Source of the DNA: Flavobacterium humi | GTDB taxonomy: Bacteria; Bacteroidota; Bacteroidia; Flavobacteriales; Flavobacteriaceae | Assembly (NCBI RefSeq): GCF_004745595.1 | Contig: NZ_SRLH01000001.1 | Span: forward strand, 500,234-564,233 | Direction of reading: 5' to 3' | DNA length: 64,000 nt | Shown here: piece after piece, positions 55,519-63,552 of the stretch | How the letters are laid out: every line of letters starts with the position of its first letter | How positions within the stretch are numbered: position 1 is the first letter of the stretch | Made by a program: the position numbers and the translations under genes | The notes under the pieces: model-generated | What the model was told of the DNA's origin: nothing | The model's database searches: none | Seen by the model: only the letters and a program-made list of their open reading frames with translations

Positions 55519-55881
55519 TCAATCTCCTTCCACCCAATGGATGGCCTGTACAAATGCATCTTTTTTGAAACCCCGGAATTCGCCAGGAGCCAAATAACTG
55601 AAACCATTGGTAAAGGCTATTACTTTATCGGAATCCGAAACGATCGCAGTCCTGTTCCATTTGCCGAAATTCTTAAGACCTAGCAATGCATCCTGGACCC
55701 AGGCCCCTGCTGTGAAATTATCAACATCAGTATCCAAAACCAATAAAAAATTAATTTCGTCCAGTTCCTGCACTAATTGCTCCACGGCCGGAAGTACTAC
55801 TTCTTTATAATCGTCCTGCGTTACTTCTCCTGTTGCCCTGAAAGCGACTACGTTGTCAGGTGCTTTGATTGTTTCTATCAT
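55519..55881 (-). CDS. STAS/SEC14-like (SpoIIAA-like) domain protein
   Basis: 120 residues. The pattern VVAFRATGEVTQDDYKEV, INFLLVLDTDVDNFTAGAW and NRTAIVSDSDKVIAF matches the small SpoIIAA-like family, a STAS-related fold found as single-domain proteins. Their ligand and role are not established. It has a single-gene arrangement with a promoter match at 55907. Confidence 0.8.
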   Translation of the reverse strand: MIETIKAPDNVVAFRATGEVTQDDYKEVVLPAVEQLVQELDEINFLLVLDTDVDNFTAGAWVQDALLGLKNFGKWNRTAIVSDSDKVIAFTNGFSYLAPGEFRGFKKDAFVQAIHWVEGD

Positions 55882-55906
55882 GGTATTGTTGTTAATTTGT
55901 TTGATA

Positions 55907-55914
55907 CAAATGTA
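55907..55914 (-). promoter_or_regulatory. -7 box of the STAS-like gene
   Basis: On the minus strand TACATTTG fits TAnnTTTG, 25 bases before the start codon. Confidence 0.5.
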
Positions 55915-55991
55915 GCCACTGCTTTTTCTCTATTATTTATAGCATTTGCGTTTAAACTTACAGGATATCTATTTAAATGATGTGGGAATTA

Positions 55992-56016
55992 TATAGCATC
56001 AGGTTACAATGCTATA
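55992..56016. repeat. 8-bp inverted repeat upstream of ligD
   Basis: TATAGCAT (55992-55999) and ATGCTATA (56009-56016) are perfectly complementary with nine bases between, 78 bases upstream of the ligD start. There is no U tract, so an operator is more likely than a terminator. No candidate regulator is adjacent. Confidence 0.4.
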
Positions 56017-56094
56017 AAACAACATTTGCGCAGCATTCCTAAATTTGAAACAGTAAGGATATAATAAGGATCCCCGGAATTTAAACTAAAAGCC

Positions 56095-56700
56095 ATGTCA
56101 CTGGTCAAATACAATGAGAAGAGAGATTTTGAGCAAACGGACGAACCGAAAGGCAAAATAGGGAAATCCGAAAGCGAATTGATTTTTGTGGTGCAAAAAC
56201 ATGCCGCTTCCCACCTGCATTATGACTTCCGCCTGGAAATGGAAGGTGTGCTCAAAAGCTGGGCGGTTCCAAAAGGCCCTTCTCTCGACCCTAAAATAAA
56301 ACGCCTGGCAATGATGGTAGAAGACCATCCTTATAATTACAAGGATTTTGAAGGTATTATCCCTGAAGGGAATTATGGTGCCGGCAATGTGATTGTATGG
56401 GACAACGGGACATACCTGCCGGCGGAAGACACCAAAGGAAAACCGGAAAAACAACTGAAAGAAGACCTGCAAAAAGGACGCTTAAGCTTTATCTTGAAAG
56501 GCAAAAAGCTTAAAGGGGAATTTTCATTGGTAAAACTCAAAGGCAAACAGGAAAATGCCTGGCTATTAATCAAAAAGGATGACCAATTCGCTTCAGAAAA
56601 AGACATTTTGGGCCAAAACAAATCAGTCCTGAGCAAAACCACTTTGGAAGCGATGGCAAAGCAGCAGGAAAAAGCAGCTGGTGTAAAAAAAAAGCCCTGA
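56095..56700 (+). CDS. ligD: DNA ligase D, 3'-phosphoesterase part (frame ends at a slippery A run)
   Basis: 201 residues holding the whole 3'-phosphoesterase domain that trims DNA ends in bacterial NHEJ: LIFVVQKHAASHLHYDFRLE, LKSWAVPKGPSLDP and EGIIPEGNYGAGNVIVWDNG. The frame stops at TGA (56698-56700) two codons after a run of nine A. One base back, the ligase-polymerase frame reads straight through the same A run, and the two halves together give an 839-residue protein, a normal LigD size and domain order (PE-Lig-Pol). The break is therefore a homopolymer frameshift: a sequencing or mutational loss of one A, or programmed -1 frameshifting or slippage. Confidence 0.85.
   Translation: MSLVKYNEKRDFEQTDEPKGKIGKSESELIFVVQKHAASHLHYDFRLEMEGVLKSWAVPKGPSLDPKIKRLAMMVEDHPYNYKDFEGIIPEGNYGAGNVIVWDNGTYLPAEDTKGKPEKQLKEDLQKGRLSFILKGKKLKGEFSLVKLKGKQENAWLLIKKDDQFASEKDILGQNKSVLSKTTLEAMAKQQEKAAGVKKKP
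56685..56694 (+). other. A9 homopolymer forming an A-AAA-AAG slippery site in ligD
   Basis: In the reading frame of the first ORF the codons are GTA, AAA, AAA, AAG, CCC, TGA. A_AAA_AAG is the same heptamer used for -1 frameshifting in E. coli dnaX. A shift of -1 joins the two ligD frames exactly, and a tenth A would do the same. No strong stem or Shine-Dalgarno-like stimulator is obvious nearby. Confidence 0.6.
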
Positions 56701-56750
56701 CAAAAACCAAACAACCTGAAAAAGGAACCAAAGCCCGGTTCATAAAACCG

Positions 56751-58613
56751 ATGCTGGCCCATACTGCTGAAAAACCTTTTGACGGCAACGAATGGCTGTT
56801 TGAGAATAAATACGACGGCTACCGGGCCATAGCAGTAATCAATCCCGGGGATGTGATGCTGCTCAGCAGGAATAAACTTTCCTTCAACAGCCCTTTCGGC
56901 CCCATTGCCGAAGCACTCGGAAAAATGAGCCACACAGCGGTATTGGATGGCGAAATAGTCGTTGAAAATACTGCCGGCCGTTCTGATTTCCAATTGCTGC
57001 AAAACTATATTAAATCTGGCAAAGGCATTCTGAAATACTACGTTTTTGATATGATGGCTCTCGACGGGAATGACATCACCCATTTATCATTGCTGGAACG
57101 CAAGGAATTGCTGCGGTTGTTATTGCTTCAGGAAAAACCGGCCGGTGTATTCTATTCCGAACACGTATTGCACAAAGGCACGGCATTCTTTAAAAAGGCT
57201 GTTACAAACAAAAGCGAAGGCATCATAGCCAAAAAAGCGAATAGCCCATATGCAATTGGCCAAAGGAGCGGCAATTGGCTTAAAATAAAAATTTCACAAC
57301 AAGAAGAAGCCTTGATCATCGGGATAACGGCACCTAAAAAAAGCCGTCATTATTTTGGAGCGCTGCTATTGGGGCAATATGACGGGAAAGACCTGAAATA
57401 CATTGGCAAATGCGGGACCGGTTTTACCGAAGTATTATTAAAAGAACTATACGATATGTTCCAGCCTTATTTTACAACAGCATTGCCCCTGGTTCAAAAG
57501 CCAGCGCTCCGCGATACCGTCCAATGGATCAGGCCGAAATATGTAGCGCAGGTAAAATTTACCGAATGGACCCAGGACAACCATCTCAGGCATCCGGTTT
57601 TTTTAGGGCTGAGAAAAGACAAAACCCCAAAAGAAGTACAGTTTAATGCAACAACAACCACCATGAAAAAACCAGTTCCTACAGCAAAAAGAGAAAATGA
57701 TTTTGATGTCAAGGCAGGGAAAACAACACTCCATCTTACCAATCAGAATAAAATTTATTTCCCGGATGACGGGATAACCAAAGGGGATGTTGTGGATTAT
57801 TATATTAAAATAGCAGATTTTATACTGCCGTACCTTAAAAACCGTCCGCAATCGATGAACCGCTTCCCTAACGGTATCAAGGGCCCGAGTTTCTATCAGA
57901 AAGACATCGATATTGACAAAACCCCAAGCTGGCTAAAAACCGAAAAAATCTTTTCAGAATCAAACCAGGCAAATATCGATTACCTGATATGTAATGACAA
58001 AGCCACACTATTGTACATGGCCAATTTGGGCTGCATTGAAATCAATCCCTGGAATTCCACCCTTAAAAAACCGGATCATCCGGACTGGATAGTCATGGAC
58101 ATCGATCCCGAAAAAAAAGATTTTACCGCTGTGGTAAAGGCCGCTCTTACCGTAAAGGAAGTGATGGACGAACTGGAAACCGATTGCTACTGCAAGACAT
58201 CCGGAGCTACTGGTTTGCATGTATATATCCCGTTGGGGGCCAAATACCACTACGATACCGTAAAAATACTGGCACAGCTTATTGCACAGGAAGTCCATGC
58301 GCGGATACCGGAACTGACGAGCCTTGAACGGAGCATCAAAAAAAGGGAACATAAGATTTACATCGATTACCTGCAAAACAGGAAAGGGCAAACGTTGGCG
58401 GCACCTTATTCGGTAAGGCCCAAACCCGGTGCTACGGTATCAACTCCTTTGGAATGGCAGGAAGTAAACGATTTGCTGTCTCCGTCGCAATTTACCATCC
58501 ATACGATACTGGACCGCTTGGAGCAAAAAGGCGACCTGTGGAAACCTGTTTTGGGAAAAGGGGCTGACGTGGCAAAAATCCTGAAAAAACTGGAAGCCGG
58601 GAATAAAAGCTAG
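56751..58613 (+). CDS. ligD: DNA ligase D, ATP-dependent ligase and polymerase parts
   Basis: 620 residues from the first ATG in this frame; by frameshift it would be joined to the upstream phosphoesterase part at 56685-56694. The ligase domain (about 1-300) has the lysine motif [20 protein letters not shown] and the motif V region [17 protein letters not shown]. The primase-like polymerase domain (about 325-615) begins [18 protein letters not shown] and has the catalytic IVMDIDPE and [12 protein letters not shown]. Together with Ku, encoded convergently next door, it repairs double-strand breaks by end joining. The stop codon overlaps the last bases of ku. Confidence 0.88.
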   Translation: MLAHTAEKPFDGNEWLFENKYDGYRAIAVINPGDVMLLSRNKLSFNSPFGPIAEALGKMSHTAVLDGEIVVENTAGRSDFQLLQNYIKSGKGILKYYVFDMMALDGNDITHLSLLERKELLRLLLLQEKPAGVFYSEHVLHKGTAFFKKAVTNKSEGIIAKKANSPYAIGQRSGNWLKIKISQQEEALIIGITAPKKSRHYFGALLLGQYDGKDLKYIGKCGTGFTEVLLKELYDMFQPYFTTALPLVQKPALRDTVQWIRPKYVAQVKFTEWTQDNHLRHPVFLGLRKDKTPKEVQFNATTTTMKKPVPTAKRENDFDVKAGKTTLHLTNQNKIYFPDDGITKGDVVDYYIKIADFILPYLKNRPQSMNRFPNGIKGPSFYQKDIDIDKTPSWLKTEKIFSESNQANIDYLICNDKATLLYMANLGCIEINPWNSTLKKPDHPDWIVMDIDPEKKDFTAVVKAALTVKEVMDELETDCYCKTSGATGLHVYIPLGAKYHYDTVKILAQLIAQEVHARIPELTSLERSIKKREHKIYIDYLQNRKGQTLAAPYSVRPKPGATVSTPLEWQEVNDLLSPSQFTIHTILDRLEQKGDLWKPVLGKGADVAKILKKLEAGNKS

Positions 58614-59386
58614 GAAGATTTCTTCTTTTTGGTTTCCAGGCTAGCTTTGAGCATTTCCATTAAATCCCCACTCTGTTTGTGTACAACCCTGAGTTTGGGC
58701 GCTGCCTGTTTCTTGCCTTTGGCTTTGTCCTTGATGATTTTCAAAAGCTTGGCTGAGTATTCATCCTTGTAACTGGTAATATCGAATTTTTCGGTAAGCT
58801 GTTCGATGAGTTTATTGGCCATATCCATTTCTTTCATTTTGGCTTTGGAAACGGGCGGTAACTTGAGTTCGTCGGTGTTCCTGATTTCCTGTTCCCATCG
58901 TATCCGGTTGAGTACAATGACTTTTTTATAAGGCTTCAGGATGGCCAGCCCTTCCTTGTTCCGGAGCACAAAACTGGTTACTGCGACTTTTTTGGAAGCT
59001 TCCAACGCGTCTCTGAGGAGCGCATACGCGTTCATGGCGCCTTTATCAGGTTCGAGGTAATAGGGTTTTTCATAGTAGATGCTGTCAATTTCGGTTTCTT
59101 CGGTAAAACTTAGTATATCGATGGTTTTGGTCTTTACGGCATCAGCAGCTTCGAAATCTTCTTCTTCCAGTATAACGTACTGATCTTCTATTTTATAACC
59201 TTTTACAATATCGGTATAGGCGACTTCCTTTCCGGTAGTCTCGTTTACGCGTTTGAATTTTATGGGCGCATTGTCTTTTTTATCGAGCATATCCATATCA
59301 AGGGTGCTTTCTTCGACAGCGGAAAATAATTTGATGGGGATATTGATTAGCCCAAAACTGATAGAACCTGTCCATATCGATCTCAT
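58610..59386 (-). CDS. ku: Ku protein, DNA end-binding
   Basis: 258 residues forming the homodimeric ring that binds DNA ends and recruits LigD. It starts [20 protein letters not shown], the invariant Ku N-terminus, and has [20 protein letters not shown] plus a lysine-rich C-terminal tail ([15 protein letters not shown], then [10 protein letters not shown]). It is convergent with ligD and their stop codons overlap by four bases, so there is no room for a terminator between. Confidence 0.93.
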   Translation of the reverse strand: MRSIWTGSISFGLINIPIKLFSAVEESTLDMDMLDKKDNAPIKFKRVNETTGKEVAYTDIVKGYKIEDQYVILEEEDFEAADAVKTKTIDILSFTEETEIDSIYYEKPYYLEPDKGAMNAYALLRDALEASKKVAVTSFVLRNKEGLAILKPYKKVIVLNRIRWEQEIRNTDELKLPPVSKAKMKEMDMANKLIEQLTEKFDITSYKDEYSAKLLKIIKDKAKGKKQAAPKLRVVHKQSGDLMEMLKASLETKKKKSS

Positions 59387-59504
59387 AATATTGCAAATTA
59401 ATGATTGTAAATTTCGTTCAATTTAGCCTATCGGTACTTATAGAATCTTGGCTGTTCGTTATAACATTTCCAGTGTGGTAAGGTCGTATACCATTTTGTA
59501 TTAG

Positions 59505-59512
59505 TATATTTG
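59505..59512 (+). promoter_or_regulatory. -7 box of the AraC-type regulator
   Basis: TATATTTG fits TAnnTTTG. The ATG is only 13 bases downstream, so the leader is very short or absent. Confidence 0.5.
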
Positions 59513-59525
59513 GGCAGTATTTTCA

Positions 59526-60353
59526 ATGGAAAAAATGGACGATTATACCAGTTTCAGGATAACGGTCCCGGAGGCATTCCAGGAGGTTTTCTCACATCTT
59601 TATTTTGCTGCCAACCATACCAAGCAGGTCATCAGTAAAACACTGTACCCGAGTTACCAAACCATCATGATTTTTAATTTTGGTGCCAAAGCCTCTTTGG
59701 TTTCCCGACAGGGCGCCACAATAGAAATGGATAAATGCCTGCTCCTTGGCCCGATAAAACAGGCTTTTGACTATACATTGCCGGTGGGTTCGGAAATACT
59801 GGTGGCTAATTTTAAGGACGACGCCTTTTACCGCTTTTTCGGGAGCGCTGCCTTACCCGGGAACATCCCGTTTGATCCTGACGGCCTGCTCGATGAGAAC
59901 TGTTTTACCAGCTTATGGCACGAACTGCAGGAAATAGGTACGGTAGCGGAAAAAGCCGATTATGTGTTTCGTTTCTGCCAGCCGTATTTGAAAGACCGGA
60001 GCAGTACCTTTGAACCAATTGCCCATTTCAGGGAACAGGACAATGCACAAAGCCCTATCAAGGTTATTGCCGAAGAAAGCAGCCGGACCCAAAGAAGCAT
60101 ACAACTCAACCATAAAAAGTATTTGGGCTACAGCGCTAAAGAAATTAGCCGTTACCATCGTTTCCTAAAGGCCACGGGACTCATCCGGGACTGGGCTTCC
60201 GAAGGGACAAAACCGGACTGGCATGACATTATCAGCCAATGCGGTTATTATGACCAGAGCCAGTTTATCCATGACTTTAAGCACTTTATCAACCTTAGCC
60301 CGAACCAATACCTGAGATTCCAGCAGGATATCTGTTTTGCAGAACCGGGCTAG
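59526..60353 (+). CDS. AraC family transcriptional regulator
   Basis: 275 residues. The N-terminal 165 residues are a cupin-like sensor region without clear ligand residues. The C-terminal two-helix-turn-helix domain is somewhat degenerate in its first half but keeps the second recognition region (ISQCGYYDQSQFIHDFKHF and LSPNQYLRFQ). The next gene, a quinone reductase 77 bases downstream in the same direction, is a plausible target. Confidence 0.85.
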   Translation: MEKMDDYTSFRITVPEAFQEVFSHLYFAANHTKQVISKTLYPSYQTIMIFNFGAKASLVSRQGATIEMDKCLLLGPIKQAFDYTLPVGSEILVANFKDDAFYRFFGSAALPGNIPFDPDGLLDENCFTSLWHELQEIGTVAEKADYVFRFCQPYLKDRSSTFEPIAHFREQDNAQSPIKVIAEESSRTQRSIQLNHKKYLGYSAKEISRYHRFLKATGLIRDWASEGTKPDWHDIISQCGYYDQSQFIHDFKHFINLSPNQYLRFQQDICFAEPG

Positions 60354-60392
60354 CCTTTCGTTTTCTTACAATTTTAGGATAAGTGCCTGTTT

Positions 60393-60400
60393 TACTTTTG
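60393..60400 (+). promoter_or_regulatory. -7 box of the quinone reductase gene
   Basis: TACTTTTG fits TAnnTTTG, 30 bases before the ATG. No clear -33 TTG is present, which fits activation by a regulator. Confidence 0.5.
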
Positions 60401-60430
60401 CCTTGTTAATCTTAATAAAAGCAACAAAAC

Positions 60431-61003
60431 ATGAAACATCTTATTATTTATGCGCACCCTAATCAGGACAGCCTGAACAACCTTCTAAAACAAACCGTTA
60501 TCAAAACGCTGGAAGAAGACAAGCACGAATTTGTAATCCGGGATTTATACGAGCTTAATTTTGATCCGATCCTATCCCTGGACGATATGCGCGGGCAAAG
60601 AAGCAGGCAGGTCGCGGCCGATATCAGCCGGGAACAGGACTATATTTCCTGGGCGGAAACCATTACCTTCATTTACCCTATCTGGTGGACCGGCATGCCT
60701 GCCATCATGAAAGGCTATATTGACCGTGTCATGAGCTACGGTTTCGCTTACCAATATACCCAGGGCGTACAGGAAGGGCTGTTGGGCGGCAAACAAGCCG
60801 TGATTATCAACACGCACGGAAAATCGAATGCGGAATACAAAACAACCGGGATGGACCAGGCGTTGGTGCTCACGTCAGACAAAGGCATCTACGATTACTG
60901 CGGGCTGGAAATAAAGCAGCATTTGTTCTTTGGCCAGGCAGACAGGGCTTCTTCCGAAAGCATTGAAAACTGGATTACCGAGGTACAATCCGTTTATAAA
61001 TAG
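60431..61003 (+). CDS. NAD(P)H dehydrogenase (quinone), flavodoxin-like fold
   Basis: 190 residues of the NQO1/KefF/MdaB-like group, two-electron reduction of quinones with FMN or FAD. Seen are the phosphate loop region IIYAHPNQDSLNNLL, the ITFIYPIWWTGMPAIMKGYIDRV signature in part (YPIWWTGMPA) and GYGFAYQYTQG-like substrate loop. It is next to an AraC regulator that probably controls it. A structured repeat begins five bases after its stop (61008). Confidence 0.88.
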   Translation: MKHLIIYAHPNQDSLNNLLKQTVIKTLEEDKHEFVIRDLYELNFDPILSLDDMRGQRSRQVAADISREQDYISWAETITFIYPIWWTGMPAIMKGYIDRVMSYGFAYQYTQGVQEGLLGGKQAVIINTHGKSNAEYKTTGMDQALVLTSDKGIYDYCGLEIKQHLFFGQADRASSESIENWITEVQSVYK

Positions 61004-61007
61004 TAGG

Positions 61008-61090
61008 AGCTTTTTCCTGCTGTACGCTTTATCTTTTTGTCCCGTTCTAAAGAACAACGGGACAAAAAGGATATCGCTGCCATCAGGGCT
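61008..61090 (-). repeat. structured repeat element, copy B
   Basis: Read on the minus strand it starts AGCCCTGAT and ends CAGGAAAAAGCT. The outer helix is AGC with GCT and CCTG with CAGG, where copy A has CCCG with CGGG: a C-G to U-A compensatory change. The inner helix is TATC with GATA, a bulged C, then TTTTTGTCCCGTT with AACGGGACAAAAA around a nine-base loop. Both helices, the bulged C and the A-rich 3' bulge match copy A at 14377-14469. It is antisense to flanking genes, directly behind the quinone reductase stop. A-tracts on the 3' side make it a poor terminator. Confidence 0.55.
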
Positions 61091-61163
61091 AGGGGTTTGG
61101 CTTTTGGAAGACAAATATGCTATCAGGGCGATACATTCCTAAAAAACTTCCAATCTTTATCTT

Positions 61164-61171
61164 TAGCTTTG
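61164..61171 (+). promoter_or_regulatory. -7 box of the DinB gene
   Basis: TAGCTTTG fits TAnnTTTG, 49 bases before the ATG at 61221. Confidence 0.4.
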
Positions 61172-61220
61172 TGAGGAATACAAAAGGCCAAAGCCATTAC
61201 CTAATAATACACTTTATCAC

Positions 61221-61691
61221 ATGACACATACCGATATTATCATCCTGAACTTTGAGGAAATCCGAAGAAGGAGCACAAAACTCTGGACGGCACTAACACC
61301 GGAAAATTATTTTTGGCGGCCGGACGTAAAGGCGATGACCTGTATTGAAATGGTACGGCATATCCTGGAAGGAGAACACCTGTTCCATAAAATTGTGGAA
61401 AACCGCGGGAACATTGGGGATTATGTTTCTCCCTGGGAAGGCAGGCCGTATACCTCTATCCAGGACGAACTGGGTTTTGCACAGCCGTTCCGCGATATGT
61501 TTTTTGAAACCATACGGTCTTTCAGTGCTGATGACCTGAGCAGCATAGAGATTGTCCGCAGCGAAAAAGGGCAACGCAGGAAACTTGGCGACTACCTGCA
61601 GCGGATTGCGTACCACGAAGCGGTCCATACGGGACAAATGCTGGCATACTTCAGGACGCTGGGGCTGGATAGGCCTGTAATCTGGGATTAA
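61221..61691 (+). CDS. DinB family protein
   Basis: 156 residues in the four-helix DinB/YfiT fold. The three putative metal-binding histidines are in MVRHILEGEHLFH and AYHEAVHTGQMLAYF. Members include thiol transferases (bacillithiol, mycothiol) and proteins of unknown function; the name comes from a DNA-damage gene, but no such role is implied. Single gene following the repeat element. Confidence 0.85.
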   Translation: MTHTDIIILNFEEIRRRSTKLWTALTPENYFWRPDVKAMTCIEMVRHILEGEHLFHKIVENRGNIGDYVSPWEGRPYTSIQDELGFAQPFRDMFFETIRSFSADDLSSIEIVRSEKGQRRKLGDYLQRIAYHEAVHTGQMLAYFRTLGLDRPVIWD

Positions 61692-61821
61692 TAGCCTACT
61701 GCTGAATGTGCTTGCGGGTATTGATGTATCTGGAAGGACTTGTGTAGGTTTTTGCATGGCTTTGGTATGGAGTAAACAGCTCTTATTATGGATCATATGT
61801 AACTAATCAACTATTTAAAAG

Positions 61822-62181
61822 ATGAATTTCTTCAAAAATATTTTCAACAAACCAAAGAAAAAACAACCGGAAGATTACTTTGAAACAACCATAACCGAAA
61901 AGTTTGTAAGGGTTGAGCATCCTGAAAGAGAAGCTGAACAAATATTTTGGGAAGATGTTAATGAAATAAAGTTTATAAATACCGACCAAGGGCCATTTGC
62001 GCCCGACATTTGGCTGGCATTAATTGGAGAAAACTCCGGTTGCCTGATTCCTCACGGAAGCACAGGCTGTGAAAAAGTGTATGATATCGTTTCAAAGTTT
62101 GAAAATTTTAACTTTGAAAATGTAATACGATCAATGTCATCTTGTGCAAATGAAGAATTTGTAGTGTGGAAAAGAACCTAA
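61822..62181 (+). CDS. hypothetical protein
   Basis: 119 residues that I do not recognise as a named family. It has a basic start (FFKNIFNKPKKKQPEDYF), then a beta-rich body with the pattern VNEIKFINTDQGPFAPDIWL, PHGSTGCEKVYDIVSKF and a final EEFVVWKRT. The composition of alternating short strands resembles small immunity-like or SMI1-like proteins, but this is only an impression. No toxin gene is adjacent. Confidence 0.6.
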   Translation: MNFFKNIFNKPKKKQPEDYFETTITEKFVRVEHPEREAEQIFWEDVNEIKFINTDQGPFAPDIWLALIGENSGCLIPHGSTGCEKVYDIVSKFENFNFENVIRSMSSCANEEFVVWKRT

Positions 62182-62280
62182 AATATGATTCAATAAAACC
62201 CCTATCTTTAGCAGAAATTAACTGTTTCCTTAATCTTGTATACTATTGCAAAACATTAAAAAACATAAATTAGGGGTAGA

Positions 62281-62781
62281 ATGAATCAAAACACAAGAAG
62301 GCAACTGACTCTTTTTTTAGATAAAAAATATACCTCGGAAATTGAAAAAATCCGGAAAAAATACAATCCGGAGCAATTCAGGATCATCCCTTCGCATGTG
62401 ACATTGTGCCGGGAAGACGAGATTGAAAACATGCCCCGGGTCCTGGAGAATTTAAAAGCTTTGGCTCTGAAGGCAATTACGGTCAACCTTGGTGAAATAG
62501 TACGGTTTTCAAATGACAAAGGGGTTTTAATTGCAGCAGGCGAAAACAATTCCGAATACCATCATTTGAGGGAAAAAATCCTGGAAAATACAGGCGCAAC
62601 CAAACGATTGGCAGCACCGCACATCACATTGATGCACCCCAGGAATTCTTCCTGTACAACCGAAATTTTTGAGGAAATACTAAAAACCGACGTCCCAAAA
62701 GCCATCGTTTTTGAAAAGATTTCAATAATCGAACAGATTGGCAACGGAAAATGGAATGTCGTTGGGGAATATGGGATTTAA
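62281..62781 (+). CDS. 2'-5' RNA ligase family (2H phosphoesterase) protein
   Basis: 166 residues with the two catalytic HxT motifs of the 2H phosphoesterases: PSHVTLCREDE near residue 39 and PHITLMHPRN near 116. These enzymes open cyclic phosphates on RNA or nucleotides. The physiological substrate in bacteria is mostly unknown. It lies in a run of small genes on the plus strand with moderate gaps. Confidence 0.85.
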   Translation: MNQNTRRQLTLFLDKKYTSEIEKIRKKYNPEQFRIIPSHVTLCREDEIENMPRVLENLKALALKAITVNLGEIVRFSNDKGVLIAAGENNSEYHHLREKILENTGATKRLAAPHITLMHPRNSSCTTEIFEEILKTDVPKAIVFEKISIIEQIGNGKWNVVGEYGI

Positions 62782-62808
62782 GTATCTGGTTTAATTTAAA
62801 TTAAGGAA

Positions 62809-63009
62809 ATGAATATAATTGAAGATGGTATAGGAGGAATAATTTTGAATGCTCTTTGGAAGCTCCTGAAGGTAATCGGAACGTTAATCAGGTGGCCGTT
62901 CCTATCTTCAAAATTAAATGTTGAAGAAATCTATCAGCAAAATCTAAGCGGAGTAATTGGCATGGTTTTTCTCGGAGCAGCAATAACTTTTACGTTTTTA
63001 CTGTCGTAA
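62809..63009 (+). CDS. small membrane protein, 66 residues
   Basis: A short frame 27 bases after the 2H phosphoesterase gene. It has an amphipathic N-terminal half (GGIILNALWKLLKVIGTLIRW) broken by a polar loop and a C-terminal hydrophobic segment (VIGMVFLGAAITFTFLLS). No family is recognised. Position and membrane pattern support a real gene. Confidence 0.5.
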   Translation: MNIIEDGIGGIILNALWKLLKVIGTLIRWPFLSSKLNVEEIYQQNLSGVIGMVFLGAAITFTFLLS

Positions 63010-63054
63010 TACAATGACTTAGGGTATATTCACAAACATCAAATAAAGCTTTAA

Positions 63055-63495
63055 ATGAAAAAAATAATAATTGCCCTTTTTTGTATACTGTTTTTATCGT
63101 GTAAGGGAAATGATGAAGAAAGAATCCTTATTTACAAACAACTTATAGAGTATCGCGATGAATTAAAAATGAATTCAAAGGAGATGGATTATCTTATTCA
63201 TACCCAAGCCCAAAAGGATAAATACTATAAAAGGCTTATTGGGAATCAACGCGAAATCTTAGTTGAATACGAAAAAGCTTTTGAGAAACTAAAATTCAAG
63301 GAAAGAAATGCCATAATCAAGCTACGCGATTCATTTAACACTGAACGTGAACATCCGCTGTTCCTGCATTTTGATACTTCCGATTATAAGAATGTGTCTG
63401 ACACTGTTTTTAACCGGTTAATGGAAATTGATTTTTATAAATCAAAAAGACGTTTCCAAGATATGTACTTACTCAAACGTCGTGATCCTATTTAA
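63055..63495 (+). CDS. small lipoprotein of unknown function
   Basis: 146 residues with a clear lipobox signal (IIALFCILFLSCKGNDEE). The mature part is highly charged and helical, likely a coiled coil across 30-90 (KQLIEYRDELKMNSKEMDYL). No family is recognised. The gene is AT-rich, as is this small run from 61822. Confidence 0.65.
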   Translation: MKKIIIALFCILFLSCKGNDEERILIYKQLIEYRDELKMNSKEMDYLIHTQAQKDKYYKRLIGNQREILVEYEKAFEKLKFKERNAIIKLRDSFNTEREHPLFLHFDTSDYKNVSDTVFNRLMEIDFYKSKRRFQDMYLLKRRDPI

Positions 63496-63552
63496 TAGTT
63501 ATTCCGAAACGGAGTCAAACACTTACTATTTTTCGCTCTTATTACCAAAACC

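Noticed and set aside
61030..61073. Long hairpin after the quinone reductase as an ordinary terminator
   Set aside because: The 3' arm ends in an A run on either strand and no U tract follows; it also shares specific sequence blocks with the copy upstream of prfB.
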